DNA from: Rhynchopus euleeides
Taxonomy: Eukaryota > Euglenozoa > Diplonemea > Diplonemida > Diplonemidae
Length of the DNA: 64,000 nucleotides
Direction: 5' to 3'
Assembly (NCBI GenBank): GCA_963210315.1
Contig: OY723280.1
Span: 1-64,000 of the forward strand
In this document: positions 63,635 through 64,000 of the stretch, piece by piece
Layout: each line of letters begins with the position of its first letter
Numbering within the stretch: the first letter of the stretch is position 1
Program-made: the position numbers and the translations under genes
The notes under the pieces: model-generated
Databases searched by the model: none
What the model was told of the DNA's origin: nothing
What the model saw: only the letters and a program-made list of their open reading frames with translations

Positions 63635-64000
63635 TCATTCCCCACCACCTGTATCCGGCTTCAGGACGTAGCGGTAGAGCGTGTGCTGTGAGAGCTTCCT
63701 CCTCATCCCGCTGAAGGATGTCTCCTCGCTGATGACAGACGTGGCGCGGCCCCCCTCTGCGGAGCGGGAGCGTGCGGCACGCACGGAGTTGGAGTTGCGG
63801 GCAGAGTGCGAGGCGGGTGGCTTTGTGGAGGTGGATGACACGCTTGCTGCGGACTGTGGCGAGTGTGCTGCCCGCTCGCTCGCCGAGCTGCTTCCGTGCA
63901 CCTCGTGTGTCTGCGATGCCCAGCGGCTCCACGCTGCCTGCGAATGGTCGACATGGGCCTGCGGTTCCTCAGGCACAGTGCGGGAGCTGCCGCTTCGCGA
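63635..64000 (-). CDS. Partial protein, Ser/Ala-rich, cut by the right edge
   Basis: The frame is open from the window edge to a stop at 63635, about 121 codons. It is rich in Ser, Ala and Arg (SSSASERAAHSPQS, ARNSNSVRAARSRSAEGG) and ends MRRKLSQHTLYRYVLKPDTG. It is probably a disordered C-terminal tail of a larger protein whose start lies beyond the window. No domain recognised. Confidence 0.5.
   Translation of the reverse strand, partial: SRSGSSRTVPEEPQAHVDHSQAAWSRWASQTHEVHGSSSASERAAHSPQSAASVSSTSTKPPASHSARNSNSVRAARSRSAEGGRATSVISEETSFSGMRRKLSQHTLYRYVLKPDTGGGE

Noticed and set aside
1-64000. tRNA or rRNA genes
   Set aside because: Scanning for B-box-like GGTTCGA words and rRNA landmarks gave no convincing gene; a covariance-model search would settle it.

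Overview
The window is nuclear DNA from a GC-rich, gene-sparse microbial eukaryote (a protist). The signs are cis-spliced introns, an 11 kb satellite, many foldback elements, long homopolymer G or C tracts, and eukaryotic protein families (ubiquitin-conjugating enzyme, BTB, WW, jacalin, SPRY, TPR, a BILBO1-type N-terminal domain, a PIF1-type helicase). The lineage cannot be fixed from the sequence. The BILBO1-type domain suggests a flagellate. The intron signals (GTATGY at the 5' end, CACAG at the 3' end) resemble the extended signals known from metamonads such as Giardia and Trichomonas, but this is not diagnostic.

Layout. 1-56 is an array of a telomere-like octamer. About 56-11140 is a satellite built from 32 and 47 bp units with higher-order repeats. 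11.4-12.9 kb carries a spliced nuclease-like gene (RHS/Crinkler-like) and a broken copy of its 3' end. 14.5-18.5 kb holds an FAD-dependent aldonolactone oxidase-like gene and a secreted LamG-repeat gene with a frameshift. 18.5-25.8 kb is a transposon graveyard: AT palindromes, a foldback MITE, a hAT-like transposase relic and degenerate repeats. 25.8-30.6 kb contains a Harbinger-type DDE transposase with a histone H1-like tail, a 41 bp tandem array and a nearly perfect 341 bp inverted duplication. From 30.8 kb to the right edge is the gene-bearing part: a Tudor-like protein, a large coiled-coil protein, a WW/C2-like protein, a BTB protein, a WW protein, an E2 enzyme, a TPR protein, a jacalin-SPRY lectin, a BILBO1-domain protein with five repeats, a thioredoxin-fold protein, a coiled-coil protein, a PIF1-like protein and a partial gene. 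These are separated by repeat-rich spacers.

Nearly every supported gene lies on the minus strand. The one plausible plus-strand gene (45.7-46.5 kb) sits between direct copies of a dispersed repeat. Introns are few and mostly 37-50 nt. Several keep the reading frame, so a naive ORF call would translate them. Recognising them changes the protein in at least six genes; for example it reveals a Tudor-like C-terminus and removes a false CPLC motif.

Functionally the set suggests a cytoskeleton-rich cell: coiled-coil, BILBO1-type and WW/C2-like proteins stand beside housekeeping genes (E2, thioredoxin-fold, helicase). No operon-like metabolic pathway is visible.
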